DNA from: an uncultured Clostridia bacterium
GTDB lineage: Bacteria > Bacillota > Clostridia > Christensenellales > UBA1242
Length of the DNA: 54,945 bases
Direction of reading: 5' to 3'
NCBI GenBank assembly: GCA_947624415.1
Contig: CANQKH010000009.1
Coordinates: forward strand, 1-54,945
Part shown: positions 30,109-38,843 of the stretch, in pieces
Layout: the number at the start of each line of letters is the position of its first letter
How positions within the stretch are numbered: the stretch's first letter is position 1
The notes under the pieces: generated by a model
Told to the model about the DNA's origin: nothing
The model's input: the letters and a program-made list of their open reading frames with translations, nothing else
Databases searched by the model: none
Position numbers and translations under genes: made by a program

Positions 30109-31857
30109 TTATTTCACACTATCTGCTATTCTTCCTCTAAAAATGCGAAATTCGTAATTTTCTCTTAAGAAATTAATATTTACACTTTCATAATAAGCAT
30201 AGTTATCTGCATAAAGTTCATCATATATAACATCAAAATATGTTTTATCTACAAGCAAGTTTACCCTAGTATTATATAATTTTTGAATGGCTTCATCTCC
30301 AGTCAATTTGAATGATAGGTCAACGCTGTCGCCAAATAGGTTTTCACATTTTCCAGTGTAAATAATTAAATGAATTCCATAATTGGTTCTTGTAACAATA
30401 CAATCTCCAATTTCACCTCTGCCTTCGTCATAAAGTTCAAGACCTGCCTCATTAAATTCTTCTACGAAACTTGAAACTGCATTACCCTCACTATCTACAC
30501 CTATCACATAATTAGATTCAGCATTAAACATTCCAGTATCTTCTCCATACTCATAAATAAAATCATTTATTGTATTTCCGAGTTCATTAAGTGTGGAATT
30601 TTTTACGCTCGCTAATTTATTTTCAATTAAACTTATTACATCGTCTACAGAAACATATTGCTCACTGTCGTTTCTATTGTTTACTTGTTCTTCGTATTCA
30701 CCAGTTGCACTATTTAAAACTCTAATTTTAGGATCAATCTTATTGTATAAATCTTCAAGATCTTCTTGATATTCTTGATATGAATATGTTCCATCCTTTG
30801 CATTATATTTTTCTTCAAGTTTAGAATATTGTGCTGTTTGTTCATCGTTAAATTTAAACAAAACATTTGCTACGGTAAAGAATTTTGTAACTCCATCTCC
30901 AGTTTTAAAATAATACATATCTTTTAAAGAATTTTGAACATCCGAATCATAACTGCTGTTTTGTTCTAATTGATACTTTGTGTAACTTGACTTCACCTTA
31001 TTTGAATAAGCATCTAAAACATTTTGTGGTGTAACTGCCGATTCTCTATTATGATTTTGATTGTCGGCAGAATATCTTTGAAGTAAATAATTTTCATAAT
31101 TTATTTGGTATAGTCTGTCAAGTTCTCTCATAAAGATTGATTTTGTATCAGTAGAAAGATTTAATCCAAATTCTGCAGTTTTTAATTGTTTTAAGTATTT
31201 TTCAAATGCTTTTGTGTAATTTTCGTCATATCTAATATAATCAAGCAAACCTAAATAAATTTGGGTTTTATCTTTGTTGTAATCCTTGTCGGTAACAGAT
31301 GGTCTGTAATCAGATAAAAACTCCTTATATTCTTCTGCATTTACAATAACAATATTTCCATCTTTATCTTGTTCAAGTTTTGCCTGTGGAGTATAGCCAT
31401 TAAAGGTTATATTATCCCCGCTTTCTTCATCTTCACTTTTATCATCAACAATCTCATCATAAAAAGATTTTAGATTTTCATAAAGAGAATCCTCTGTTTG
31501 CTCAAATAAATATGATTTATGGAGTGAAGATAAATTCTTTCCATCTATGTTTACATCATATTTTTTCTCTGCTTCTAATAATGTGATTTTTCTATTTTCA
31601 AGTTGGGTAATTGTCATATTTAGAGCTTCTTCTTTAGAGAATCCATATTGAAGGTAATAATTCCCATAACTTGAATAACTTGATAAAAGTTCACGGTTTG
31701 TTATTTGGGCTACAACCCTTCCTTCGCTATCTCGAATTTCGTCAACTACTGCATTATAAAGTTTTGCACTATTGGTCTCCACAAGAGAACAACCTGCAAA
31801 TAATGACATACATACTATTAATATACCCATTAAAATTCCAGTAAATCTTCGTTTCAT
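30109..31857 (-). CDS. SurA/PrsA-like foldase lipoprotein
   Basis: 582 residues. The signal peptide ends at the lipobox FAGC. The region after it (ITNRELLSSYSSYGNYYLQYGFSKEEALN) looks like a SurA_N chaperone helix bundle. Near the C-terminus VTRTNYGIHLIIYTG matches the last strand of a parvulin-type PpiC domain ('GyHii'), but the central rotamase motifs are poorly kept. It is probably a folding chaperone outside the membrane, perhaps without isomerase activity. It lies downstream of mfd, where many Firmicutes carry a prsA/surA-like gene. The ribosome site GGAGATAAA precedes the ATG. Confidence 0.75.
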   Translation of the reverse strand: MKRRFTGILMGILIVCMSLFAGCSLVETNSAKLYNAVVDEIRDSEGRVVAQITNRELLSSYSSYGNYYLQYGFSKEEALNMTITQLENRKITLLEAEKKYDVNIDGKNLSSLHKSYLFEQTEDSLYENLKSFYDEIVDDKSEDEESGDNITFNGYTPQAKLEQDKDGNIVIVNAEEYKEFLSDYRPSVTDKDYNKDKTQIYLGLLDYIRYDENYTKAFEKYLKQLKTAEFGLNLSTDTKSIFMRELDRLYQINYENYLLQRYSADNQNHNRESAVTPQNVLDAYSNKVKSSYTKYQLEQNSSYDSDVQNSLKDMYYFKTGDGVTKFFTVANVLFKFNDEQTAQYSKLEEKYNAKDGTYSYQEYQEDLEDLYNKIDPKIRVLNSATGEYEEQVNNRNDSEQYVSVDDVISLIENKLASVKNSTLNELGNTINDFIYEYGEDTGMFNAESNYVIGVDSEGNAVSSFVEEFNEAGLELYDEGRGEIGDCIVTRTNYGIHLIIYTGKCENLFGDSVDLSFKLTGDEAIQKLYNTRVNLLVDKTYFDVIYDELYADNYAYYESVNINFLRENYEFRIFRGRIADSVK

Positions 31858-31918
31858 TTTATCTCCATATTACTACCATTATATATTAACATATATTGAC
31901 GCAAAAATACAAGCAAAA

Positions 31919-34900
31919 TTAAATATTTTTTGCTCCTCTTTCAAAAAATTCTATAATTTTATTTAGTTTTCCATAAACATTTAAAGCAAAATTGAATTTT
32001 ACTTTTACAAAATTGTCTAAAGATAAAATACCATCATACTCGTCAAGCAGCCGCCCAAGCCTTTCATCAATAACATTTTTCTGTTTTTCAAAGTATACAT
32101 TACATTCATTTTTATTTATAACAATTTTTTTTACATAAAATCCGCCGGCAAGATTTCTAAGATAAGCCAAAAGACATAAATTTTTTATTTCACGCGGAAC
32201 TTCTCCATAAGCATCATTGAGGCTTATCATTATTGATTCAAGTTCTTCCCTTGTGTTAAGTTCACCTATCCTTGTATAGTAAATAATCCTTTGTTCGTCA
32301 TCAGTAATATAATCTTCACTTATAAATGCTGATAAATTGACTTCAAGTTTAACATCACTCTTAATGTTTACTTTTTCACCCTTAATATTTTTTACTTCCT
32401 CGTCAAGCATTTTCACATACATATCATATCCCACCTTTGCAATATGGCCATGCTGTTCTTTTCCAAAAATATTACCGGCGCCTCGTAATTCAAGGTCTCG
32501 CATCGCTATTTTAAAGCCGCTGCCTAAACTGCTAAATTCTTTTATGGCTTCAAGTCTTTTATAAGCATCTTCGTTAATAATTTTATCTTTGTCATACGTT
32601 AAATATGCGTAACCCAATCTATCGCTTCTTCCAATCCTTCCTCGAAGTTGATATAGTTGGCTTAATCCCAATCTATCGGCATCTATTATTATCATAGTGT
32701 TTGCTGATGGTAGATTTATTCCATTTTCAATAAGCGTTGTAGAAACCAAAACATTAAATTCATTGTTAAACAACTTTGATATTACATTTTCCAAATTTTT
32801 CTCTGCCATTTGCCCATGTGCAACACCTACATTTGCTTGTGGCACTAATTTCCTAATATAGTTGGCAAATTCCTCAATACTTTCTACTCGATTATATACT
32901 ATAAAAACCTGTCCTTTCCTCGCAAGTTCTCTTGAAATAACATCTTTAAATAACTGGTCATTTTCTTCAGTAATATATGTTTGTATTGGCAATCTGTCTA
33001 GCGGTGGCGTCTCAATTATTGAAATATCTCTAATTCCCGACAAAGACATATTTAGCGTTCTAGGAATTGGGGTCGCTGAAAGTGTTATGACATCTATATT
33101 TTTAAAAATAGATTTTAACTTTTCTTTATGTTCAACCCCAAAGCGTTGTTCTTCATCTAATATAAGAAGTCCTAAATCTTTATAACCAATTTTATCATTG
33201 AGAAGTTTATGCGTTCCAATTAGCATATCAATCTCACCTTCTTTGAGTCTTCTAATTATTTCATTTATTTGCAAATTAGACTTAAATCGGTTTATAACTT
33301 CAACCCTTACACCAAAAGGTTCTAGCCTATCCTTTGCCGTTAAATAATGTTGTTCTGAAAGAATAGTAGTGGGACATAAAAATGCAACCTGCTTTCCGTT
33401 ATAAATGGCCTTAAATGCAGCACGAAGTGCAACCTCAGTTTTACCAAAGCCAACATCTCCACATATAAGCCTTTCCATAACTTTATCACTTTCCATATCT
33501 TTATCAATATCTAAAATTGCTCTCTTTTGGTCTTGCGTTTCTTCAAATCCAAAAGAATCTGCAAATTGTTTTTCCAAGAATTCATCACGCTTAAAAACAA
33601 AACCTTTTACCTTTGCCCTTTCTCTATAAATATCTAGTAGAGAAATTGCCATTTCTTTTATGCTGGCTTTAACCCTTTCTTTTAGACGGGAAAACTCTCC
33701 ACCACCTAATGCAGAAAGTTTTGGATTTTCTCCTCCAACATAAGCGGAAATTGTGTTTGCTTCCTCGCTTGGCAAATATAACAAATCACCACTTTTATAT
33801 TCAATTACATAGTAGTCTTTTTCTATGTCTGATATTTTAAGTCGCTCAATTTTTATACACTTTCCAATACCATGAAATGTATGAACAACAAACTCACCTG
33901 GACGTGGCAAATAAAATGTTGAATGCTTGCTGTTTGAAAACGAAACTTGATTAGACTTAAAAAGACTATCTGTGCCGATAACTACAATGCCTTCCTTCAA
34001 AAATGAAGCACTAAAAGGGAATAATTCGCCCGAAACATATACTTCCTTCTTCTCAAGCGAAATATCATAAGAAAAATAATTAAAAGATATTTGATTTTCA
34101 TGTAAAAAATTTTCAAGTATCTTTTTATAGCGCTCCTCGCCAGCAAACAATATAATAGTCTGATTTAAATTTTTAAAATCAGCAATATCATGTTTTAATG
34201 CAATAAAATCGGTCAAATAACTTCTTGGAGATATAGTATCATTTTTATATCCACTATTGTTCACATTAAAATTATCAAATATATAATCGGCACTACTATA
34301 AAGATAATCAAACGATATATAATTATTTGAATTAAATATTGAAGAAGCACTATAACTTTGAATTAGTAAATTGATTTCATCATTAACCTTTTTGGGTTCA
34401 TCCAAAATTTTTGTTCCTTCCAAATCAAAGCAACTATTCTCGCCTAATGGTAAATATGCACAAAACACATCGGTTTTTTCAAGTTTTTCGATATTTTTCA
34501 TGTTTGTTTCATCAAATATTGAAATATTTTCAATTAAATCATCAAAAAATTCAATCCTTATTGGATGCTGATGTGTAGTTGAAAAAATATCGAGAATATC
34601 TCCTCTTAAAGCAAATTGCCCCTCGCCATCAACCAAAGAAACTCTTTCATATCCCATCTCTGCCAATTTTTGAATAAGCTTATCAATCTTAACGCACTCA
34701 CCTTTCTTTAAATTAATTGACGCAATTCTTGACAAATCAAATTTTATCATAGAAGAACAAGGCAAAAAAATTAACGCATCAAGATTGCCCGATAAGTATT
34801 TACTTAAATTTGACACAAAAGGTAATAAATTTTTATCTTTTTCATCCTCATTTTCTCTGGCATTTGTTATTATCTCTGCCCTTTTGCCAACAGCAGCCAA

Positions 34901-35053
34901 TCCCCTTTTTATCCTTCCAGCAGAAGCAAAATTGCTAGACAAAAAAATGAGGCGGTCAAAACTTCCTCCAACAAAAACTTTTTCTCCATCACCAAAGCCT
35001 GTAATTATATTATTTTTGGTGATATTTTCAATTATTTTTTTTAAATTTCTCAA
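31919..35053 (-). CDS. mfd: transcription-repair coupling factor Mfd
   Basis: Removes stalled RNA polymerase and recruits UvrA to the lesion. 1044 residues, about 100 shorter than typical Mfd, with the shortening in the N-terminal UvrB-like part. The order is UvrB-homology region, CarD-like polymerase-interaction domain (PGEFVVHTFHGIGKC), RecG-like helicase motor (Walker A GDVGFGKTEVALR, box II LDEEQRFG, then TLSATPIPRTL and QLRGRIGRS) and TRCF C-terminal domain. The start is a TTG at 35053 with GGAG in front; it overlaps the pth stop in TTGA, so translation is coupled. Confidence 0.96.
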   Translation of the reverse strand: MRNLKKIIENITKNNIITGFGDGEKVFVGGSFDRLIFLSSNFASAGRIKRGLAAVGKRAEIITNARENEDEKDKNLLPFVSNLSKYLSGNLDALIFLPCSSMIKFDLSRIASINLKKGECVKIDKLIQKLAEMGYERVSLVDGEGQFALRGDILDIFSTTHQHPIRIEFFDDLIENISIFDETNMKNIEKLEKTDVFCAYLPLGENSCFDLEGTKILDEPKKVNDEINLLIQSYSASSIFNSNNYISFDYLYSSADYIFDNFNVNNSGYKNDTISPRSYLTDFIALKHDIADFKNLNQTIILFAGEERYKKILENFLHENQISFNYFSYDISLEKKEVYVSGELFPFSASFLKEGIVVIGTDSLFKSNQVSFSNSKHSTFYLPRPGEFVVHTFHGIGKCIKIERLKISDIEKDYYVIEYKSGDLLYLPSEEANTISAYVGGENPKLSALGGGEFSRLKERVKASIKEMAISLLDIYRERAKVKGFVFKRDEFLEKQFADSFGFEETQDQKRAILDIDKDMESDKVMERLICGDVGFGKTEVALRAAFKAIYNGKQVAFLCPTTILSEQHYLTAKDRLEPFGVRVEVINRFKSNLQINEIIRRLKEGEIDMLIGTHKLLNDKIGYKDLGLLILDEEQRFGVEHKEKLKSIFKNIDVITLSATPIPRTLNMSLSGIRDISIIETPPLDRLPIQTYITEENDQLFKDVISRELARKGQVFIVYNRVESIEEFANYIRKLVPQANVGVAHGQMAEKNLENVISKLFNNEFNVLVSTTLIENGINLPSANTMIIIDADRLGLSQLYQLRGRIGRSDRLGYAYLTYDKDKIINEDAYKRLEAIKEFSSLGSGFKIAMRDLELRGAGNIFGKEQHGHIAKVGYDMYVKMLDEEVKNIKGEKVNIKSDVKLEVNLSAFISEDYITDDEQRIIYYTRIGELNTREELESIMISLNDAYGEVPREIKNLCLLAYLRNLAGGFYVKKIVINKNECNVYFEKQKNVIDERLGRLLDEYDGILSLDNFVKVKFNFALNVYGKLNKIIEFFERGAKNI

Positions 35054-35559
35054 ATTTTCTCCAATATTAAATCAACCGCCTTGTCAATTGCATCATTTAT
35101 AATTTTTCTCGTTTCTTCATTCATTTTTGACAAAACATAATCGGCAAGATTTTTTGTTTCATCTCGTCCAATACCAACTCTTACCCTTTCAAATTCCTCA
35201 CCTATGTATGAAACAATGGATCGCAGTCCATTATGCGTTCCCGAACTTCCTCTTTCCCTATATCTTATAACGCCTTGATTTAAATCAATATCATCGACAG
35301 CAACAATTATTCTTGCATCATGAAATTTTTTCTTTAACAATGCGACAGCTTCCCCACTATTATTCATAAATGTTGTAGGTTTACATAACAAGATTTTATT
35401 GCCATTTAAATTCCCTTCTGCAATTAAAGATTTATATTTCTCTTTGGAAAAAACAATGTTTAATTTCTGTGCAAGTTTTTCAACAACCATAAACCCTACA
35501 TTATGAAATGTGTTTTCATACTGCGTTCCTATATTTCCCAATCCTACAATTATAACCAT
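35050..35559 (-). CDS. pth: peptidyl-tRNA hydrolase
   Basis: Recycles peptidyl-tRNA released from ribosomes. 169 residues, slightly short. The family motifs are present: GLGNIGTQYENTFHNVGF with the catalytic His, KPTTFMNNSGEAV, and DDIDLNQGVIRYRERGSSGTHNGLRSI. It lies between the glmU-like gene (7-base gap) and mfd (4-base overlap), the gene order known from Bacillus, where pth is spoVC. Confidence 0.97.
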   Translation of the reverse strand: MVIIVGLGNIGTQYENTFHNVGFMVVEKLAQKLNIVFSKEKYKSLIAEGNLNGNKILLCKPTTFMNNSGEAVALLKKKFHDARIIVAVDDIDLNQGVIRYRERGSSGTHNGLRSIVSYIGEEFERVRVGIGRDETKNLADYVLSKMNEETRKIINDAIDKAVDLILEKI

Positions 35560-35566
35560 AATAATT

Positions 35567-36409
35567 CTACCTAACTTCTTTTATAACTCTATTCCCATAT
35601 TCAAGATTTACATTATCCAAAATCTTACTATCTTCGACATAGCACCCGCATAAATGACAGTTATTCGAGATTATACTATTTTTAATTATATTTCCACTTT
35701 CAAGAGTTGTGCCAGATGAAATTATACTTTCTCCTTGAATAATATTGTTTGGATAAATAACAACACCTGCATCTATTTCAACATCTGCATCGATAAAAAC
35801 AGTATTTTTTCCATAAATTACAACGCCATTTTTAATATGATAATCTTTAATTCTGTTATATAACTGCTCGCTTGCAAACGAAATATTTTGAGAATTGTCG
35901 CAAACTAAAAGATTTGTTTTTTCATCTCCAGACATTGTGCTTTGTGCTATGTTAGGATTATACTTTAAAAAATCGTTTTTGACTATAAATCCTCTATTTA
36001 AAAATAAAAAATTTATACTTTTTGCCGCAAAATACTCTACAATTCTTACAAATTGACTTTTGTCTAACAATGGTGTATCGCTATAAAAAACAGCAATTAT
36101 CTTTTTGTCGGTGTTGATGCTTCGAACTCGCTCGATTATATCATTACAATCATCTAATATCATCTGCTCGCAATTGCTTCCTGCTAATTTTACCCATTCA
36201 AGCATCATTTTACCACACAAATTCATGTTGTATTTTTCTGCTTTTACAACAACAAAAAGAACCTCATCTTTTATCCATTCGTGATTTTGTGGCTTTATCA
36301 ATGTTTCTGTTATTGATATGCTTTCCTCTTTTTCGCCAAGGTCTAAACTATCAAAATCAAATGAAATTTGGTTTTCTAAAACTTCTATATCTAAATCTTT
36401 ATTATCCAT
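35567..36409 (-). CDS. degenerate GlmU-like protein (NTase remnant plus left-handed beta-helix)
   Basis: 280 residues from the ATG at 36409. GlmU normally has about 450 residues and makes UDP-GlcNAc. Residues 50-120 align by eye with its nucleotidyltransferase core (NLCGKMMLEWV for 'vcGkpMl.hv', SDTPLLDKSQF for 'GDtPLl'). The nucleotide loop 'AAGKGTRM' is replaced by VKAEKYNM, and the sugar-binding half is mostly missing. Residues 195-275 are hexapeptide repeats. It is probably inactive as a uridyltransferase. Position next to pth-mfd supports descent from glmU. The mRNA is predicted to be leaderless. A TTG farther upstream is actually the -35 box and is not a start. Confidence 0.72.
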   Translation of the reverse strand: MDNKDLDIEVLENQISFDFDSLDLGEKEESISITETLIKPQNHEWIKDEVLFVVVKAEKYNMNLCGKMMLEWVKLAGSNCEQMILDDCNDIIERVRSINTDKKIIAVFYSDTPLLDKSQFVRIVEYFAAKSINFLFLNRGFIVKNDFLKYNPNIAQSTMSGDEKTNLLVCDNSQNISFASEQLYNRIKDYHIKNGVVIYGKNTVFIDADVEIDAGVVIYPNNIIQGESIISSGTTLESGNIIKNSIISNNCHLCGCYVEDSKILDNVNLEYGNRVIKEVR

Positions 36410-36416
36410 GATTTTA

Positions 36417-36445
36417 ATTATATAACTCCTTTTATTTTTTGTCAA
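36417..36445 (-). promoter_or_regulatory. perfect sigma-A promoter of the glmU-like-pth-mfd operon
   Basis: On the minus strand TTGACA (36440-36445), a 17-base spacer and TATAAT (36417-36422), all consensus. The ATG follows seven bases later with no ribosome site, predicting a leaderless mRNA. An AAGGAG inside the spacer would not be transcribed. Confidence 0.92.
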
Positions 36446-36592
36446 CCAATAATGCCAACCTATTGTCTTTTCATTAAAAATTTTGTGCTTTTTATTGATA
36501 AATTATGAAAAATCAAATTATTTAAGAAAATATATTGCAAAATCATTTTTTAATTTTTTTATTTTATGCTAAAATAACATTAAGGAGTTTTT

Positions 36593-37666
36593 ATGAAAAG
36601 AGTTAAATCATTTTCTATTTTCGGCATTATTCTAATTGCAGTCTTAGTCCTTTTATTACCTTGCTGGGTTGGTGTGAAGAATCAATCAAATGCGGCGGTA
36701 AGCCAATCGAATGAAAGTTTTCAAATAGAAGTATTTGGAAGAGGTGGCTCTAAAATCGAAATTCAAGAAGAAGCAGAATATGACCACCAAACAATTCAAT
36801 CTAATCTCAAGGCATTTGCTTTTAAATGGAAAGACGTTGAAAAATTTGTCTTTAAAGTAAATCCTGAATTATACTCTCCTTCTCCTGATGAACAAGATTC
36901 TTACACTATGACAATTTCTGTTGAATTTTTAAAAGATTATAAGGAAACTCCAAATTTCTACCAAGCAAAATTAATTACAGTAGAAAACTACGATTTGTTT
37001 ACTAGAACAAGTAAAGGAGATTTTAATGGAATAGTAAATTTTTCACCAGAACTTATTATAGATGACGGAATCACAGCTTTAGATTCTACTGGTCAACAAG
37101 TAAGTTTTAATGGTTGGGGAATTTATAGATTTATTATGTGTATTAATGGTGGCAACGACGTTTATTCTGATTTCTTTATAATAGAACCTGAACGAGAAAT
37201 ATACTTTAAACCACAAATTAATTATCACGAGGAAGCACCTGAACTACAATATTCAACTTACGCTTTCTCGCTCACTAACGAAGAGCAGTTCCAATATATT
37301 GACACATCAAGACTTGTTTGGTATGTAACCGGCCAAGCACAAGGTGGCATTAAATATGTTTTAGTTGAAAGCGATAAGACCGCATTTCCAGAATATGAAC
37401 ACGCACTTTATGATTCGTGGGATAGAACGGGATATACATTCTCTTTTAATGATAATGGTCATCACGGCGAATGGACTGTTTGGTGTGAATACAAATATTT
37501 TCAATCTGAAGCAAATCCTTCTGTAAGTAATAAAATAACACTGATTACTTCTGTTGCTGTTAAATTTAATACTTTAATTTGGGTCATTGTTGCACTTGCA
37601 CTTTCATCTATAATTATAACAATTTTAATTTGCTTATTTAAAATAAAAAGAGAAAAAGTATACTAA
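36593..37666 (+). CDS. exported protein anchored by a C-terminal helix, unknown function
   Basis: 357 residues: an N-terminal signal or anchor helix (about 8-30), a beta-rich ectodomain, and a C-terminal membrane helix followed by KIKREKVY. The ectodomain (for example FVECKFxx-like spacing is absent; instead FAFKWKDVEKFVFKVNPELYSP and WTVWCEYKYFQSEA) looks like Ig-type strands, but I recognise no family. AAGGAG precedes the ATG, and an extended -10 (TGCTAAAAT, 36567-36575) lies upstream. It is transcribed away from the glmU-like operon and ends at the hairpin at 37665-37713. Confidence 0.7.
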   Translation: MKRVKSFSIFGIILIAVLVLLLPCWVGVKNQSNAAVSQSNESFQIEVFGRGGSKIEIQEEAEYDHQTIQSNLKAFAFKWKDVEKFVFKVNPELYSPSPDEQDSYTMTISVEFLKDYKETPNFYQAKLITVENYDLFTRTSKGDFNGIVNFSPELIIDDGITALDSTGQQVSFNGWGIYRFIMCINGGNDVYSDFFIIEPEREIYFKPQINYHEEAPELQYSTYAFSLTNEEQFQYIDTSRLVWYVTGQAQGGIKYVLVESDKTAFPEYEHALYDSWDRTGYTFSFNDNGHHGEWTVWCEYKYFQSEANPSVSNKITLITSVAVKFNTLIWVIVALALSSIIITILICLFKIKREKVY

Positions 37667-37713
37667 AAAAATTCCAAGTTTGTGGGATAAACCCCATTGC
37701 TTGGAATTTTTTT
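37665..37713. terminator. bidirectional terminator between the exported-protein gene and DUF4363 gene
   Basis: A 14-bp perfect inverted repeat (AAAAAAATTCCAAG with CTTGGAATTTTTTT) and an inner TGGG/CCCA helix. T-runs on each strand serve both convergent genes. Confidence 0.9.
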
Positions 37714-38107
37714 ATAAAATATTGTGTAAATTTGCCCCCATAAAGTGTAAATAACTATGACAATAAAGTTTTAAAGACTCGATACATACTTTGAAGGCAT
37801 CTCTATCATCATTGGCAACATGAATTTTCATTTTTGCAATCTCCTGCCCTATTTCCTGAATATTTTTATGATTTACCATACAGCAAAGTTTGCCCTCATT
37901 TTTTGTCCATGAATATTCAAGATTGTCCACGGCAAGCACAACATCCATATCCTTCAATGATTCTTTTTTATCAATTATTTGCACAATTTCAAAACACCTA
38001 TTTTGAACATCTTTGAGCGATGAATTTACAACCATCTCCTCTGCAAGGCATATTCCAACGAGTAAAAAAATTATTAAAAATAAATTTACAATATTAAAGG
38101 CTCTCAT
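37712..38107 (-). CDS. DUF4363 family membrane protein
   Basis: 131 residues from the ATG at 38107: one membrane helix at the start (NLFLIIFLLVGICLA), then a helical extracytoplasmic domain ending in LKLYCHSYLHFMGANLHNIL. Genes of this family commonly follow a DUF421 gene, as here, where the two overlap by 14 bases; this pairing is the main support. Function unknown. A longer frame to 38152 lies inside the DUF421 gene and has no better ribosome site. Confidence 0.75.
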   Translation of the reverse strand: MRAFNIVNLFLIIFLLVGICLAEEMVVNSSLKDVQNRCFEIVQIIDKKESLKDMDVVLAVDNLEYSWTKNEGKLCCMVNHKNIQEIGQEIAKMKIHVANDDRDAFKVCIESLKLYCHSYLHFMGANLHNIL

Positions 38108-38816
38108 GTCGCACCAACCTTTCTGTTTGAAAAGATTTACCTTCTTTTTCAATCATTTGAATATATCCCTGTCCACGTTTATCAACAGTTAACAATAAGA
38201 CATTCTTTAATTTGTCTCCGCCATGCTGTCTTATCAAATCTTCGATTTTGTCTTTATTATATCCAGCAAGAATTATATTTTCCTTTAATATTTTCCCTTC
38301 ACTTACTAAAATTATTGGCAAAAAACTTTCGTCAACGCTTAATTTCATATCGCCATTTGTAACAGGAGAAAATTGGGCTTTGGGCATTACAGATAATTTC
38401 CCATTTGTTTCCATTATTGCATACTGTATCTGCGAAATATTAAAATATCCACATTCTCTTAAAGCCGCAAATATATCATCTGTCGTCAAACTCAACTTTT
38501 TCATGGCCTTATAATCTATACCCTTTGGATTTATAATTATACTTGGCTTTCCACTTATTAATTTACTAACACCTTGGCTTACCATTGTAATTAATGTTAA
38601 TAAAAAATGCACAACAACCAATGTGAGTAGTGGAACTATTCCATGAAGCACAGGCACCGATACCTCTGCCATTGGAATTGTGGCAAGATCGGCAATAATA
38701 AGTGTAAGGACAAGTTCAAAAGGTTGCATTTGACCAATTTGACGTTTTCCCATCAACCTGTATACTAAAAGCACTATAAAATATATTAATATCGACCTAC
38801 AAATAATAGTTAACAT
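38094..38816 (-). CDS. DUF421 (YetF-like) membrane protein
   Basis: 240 residues: three N-terminal membrane helices (VYRLMGKRQIGQMQPFELVLTLIIADLATIPM is the family signature), then a soluble domain with KPSIIINPKGIDYKAMKK, and TTDDIFAALRECGYFNISQIQYAIMETNGKLSV. Homologues in Bacillus (YetF, YcaP, YrbG) are common in sporeformers; the role is unclear. It follows the SpoVB-like gene by 27 bases. No clear ribosome site is present. CATAAT lies six bases before the ATG, but no good -35 was found. Confidence 0.9.
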   Translation of the reverse strand: MLTIICRSILIYFIVLLVYRLMGKRQIGQMQPFELVLTLIIADLATIPMAEVSVPVLHGIVPLLTLVVVHFLLTLITMVSQGVSKLISGKPSIIINPKGIDYKAMKKLSLTTDDIFAALRECGYFNISQIQYAIMETNGKLSVMPKAQFSPVTNGDMKLSVDESFLPIILVSEGKILKENIILAGYNKDKIEDLIRQHGGDKLKNVLLLTVDKRGQGYIQMIEKEGKSFQTERLVRHESL

Positions 38817-38843
38817 ATCTTTATTATGAGCGTTTTTCTTAAT

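Noticed and set aside
36410-36445. TTG start and 12 extra codons for the glmU-like gene
   Set aside because: The TTG is the first base of the consensus -35 box TTGACA, and the extra codons cover the whole promoter.
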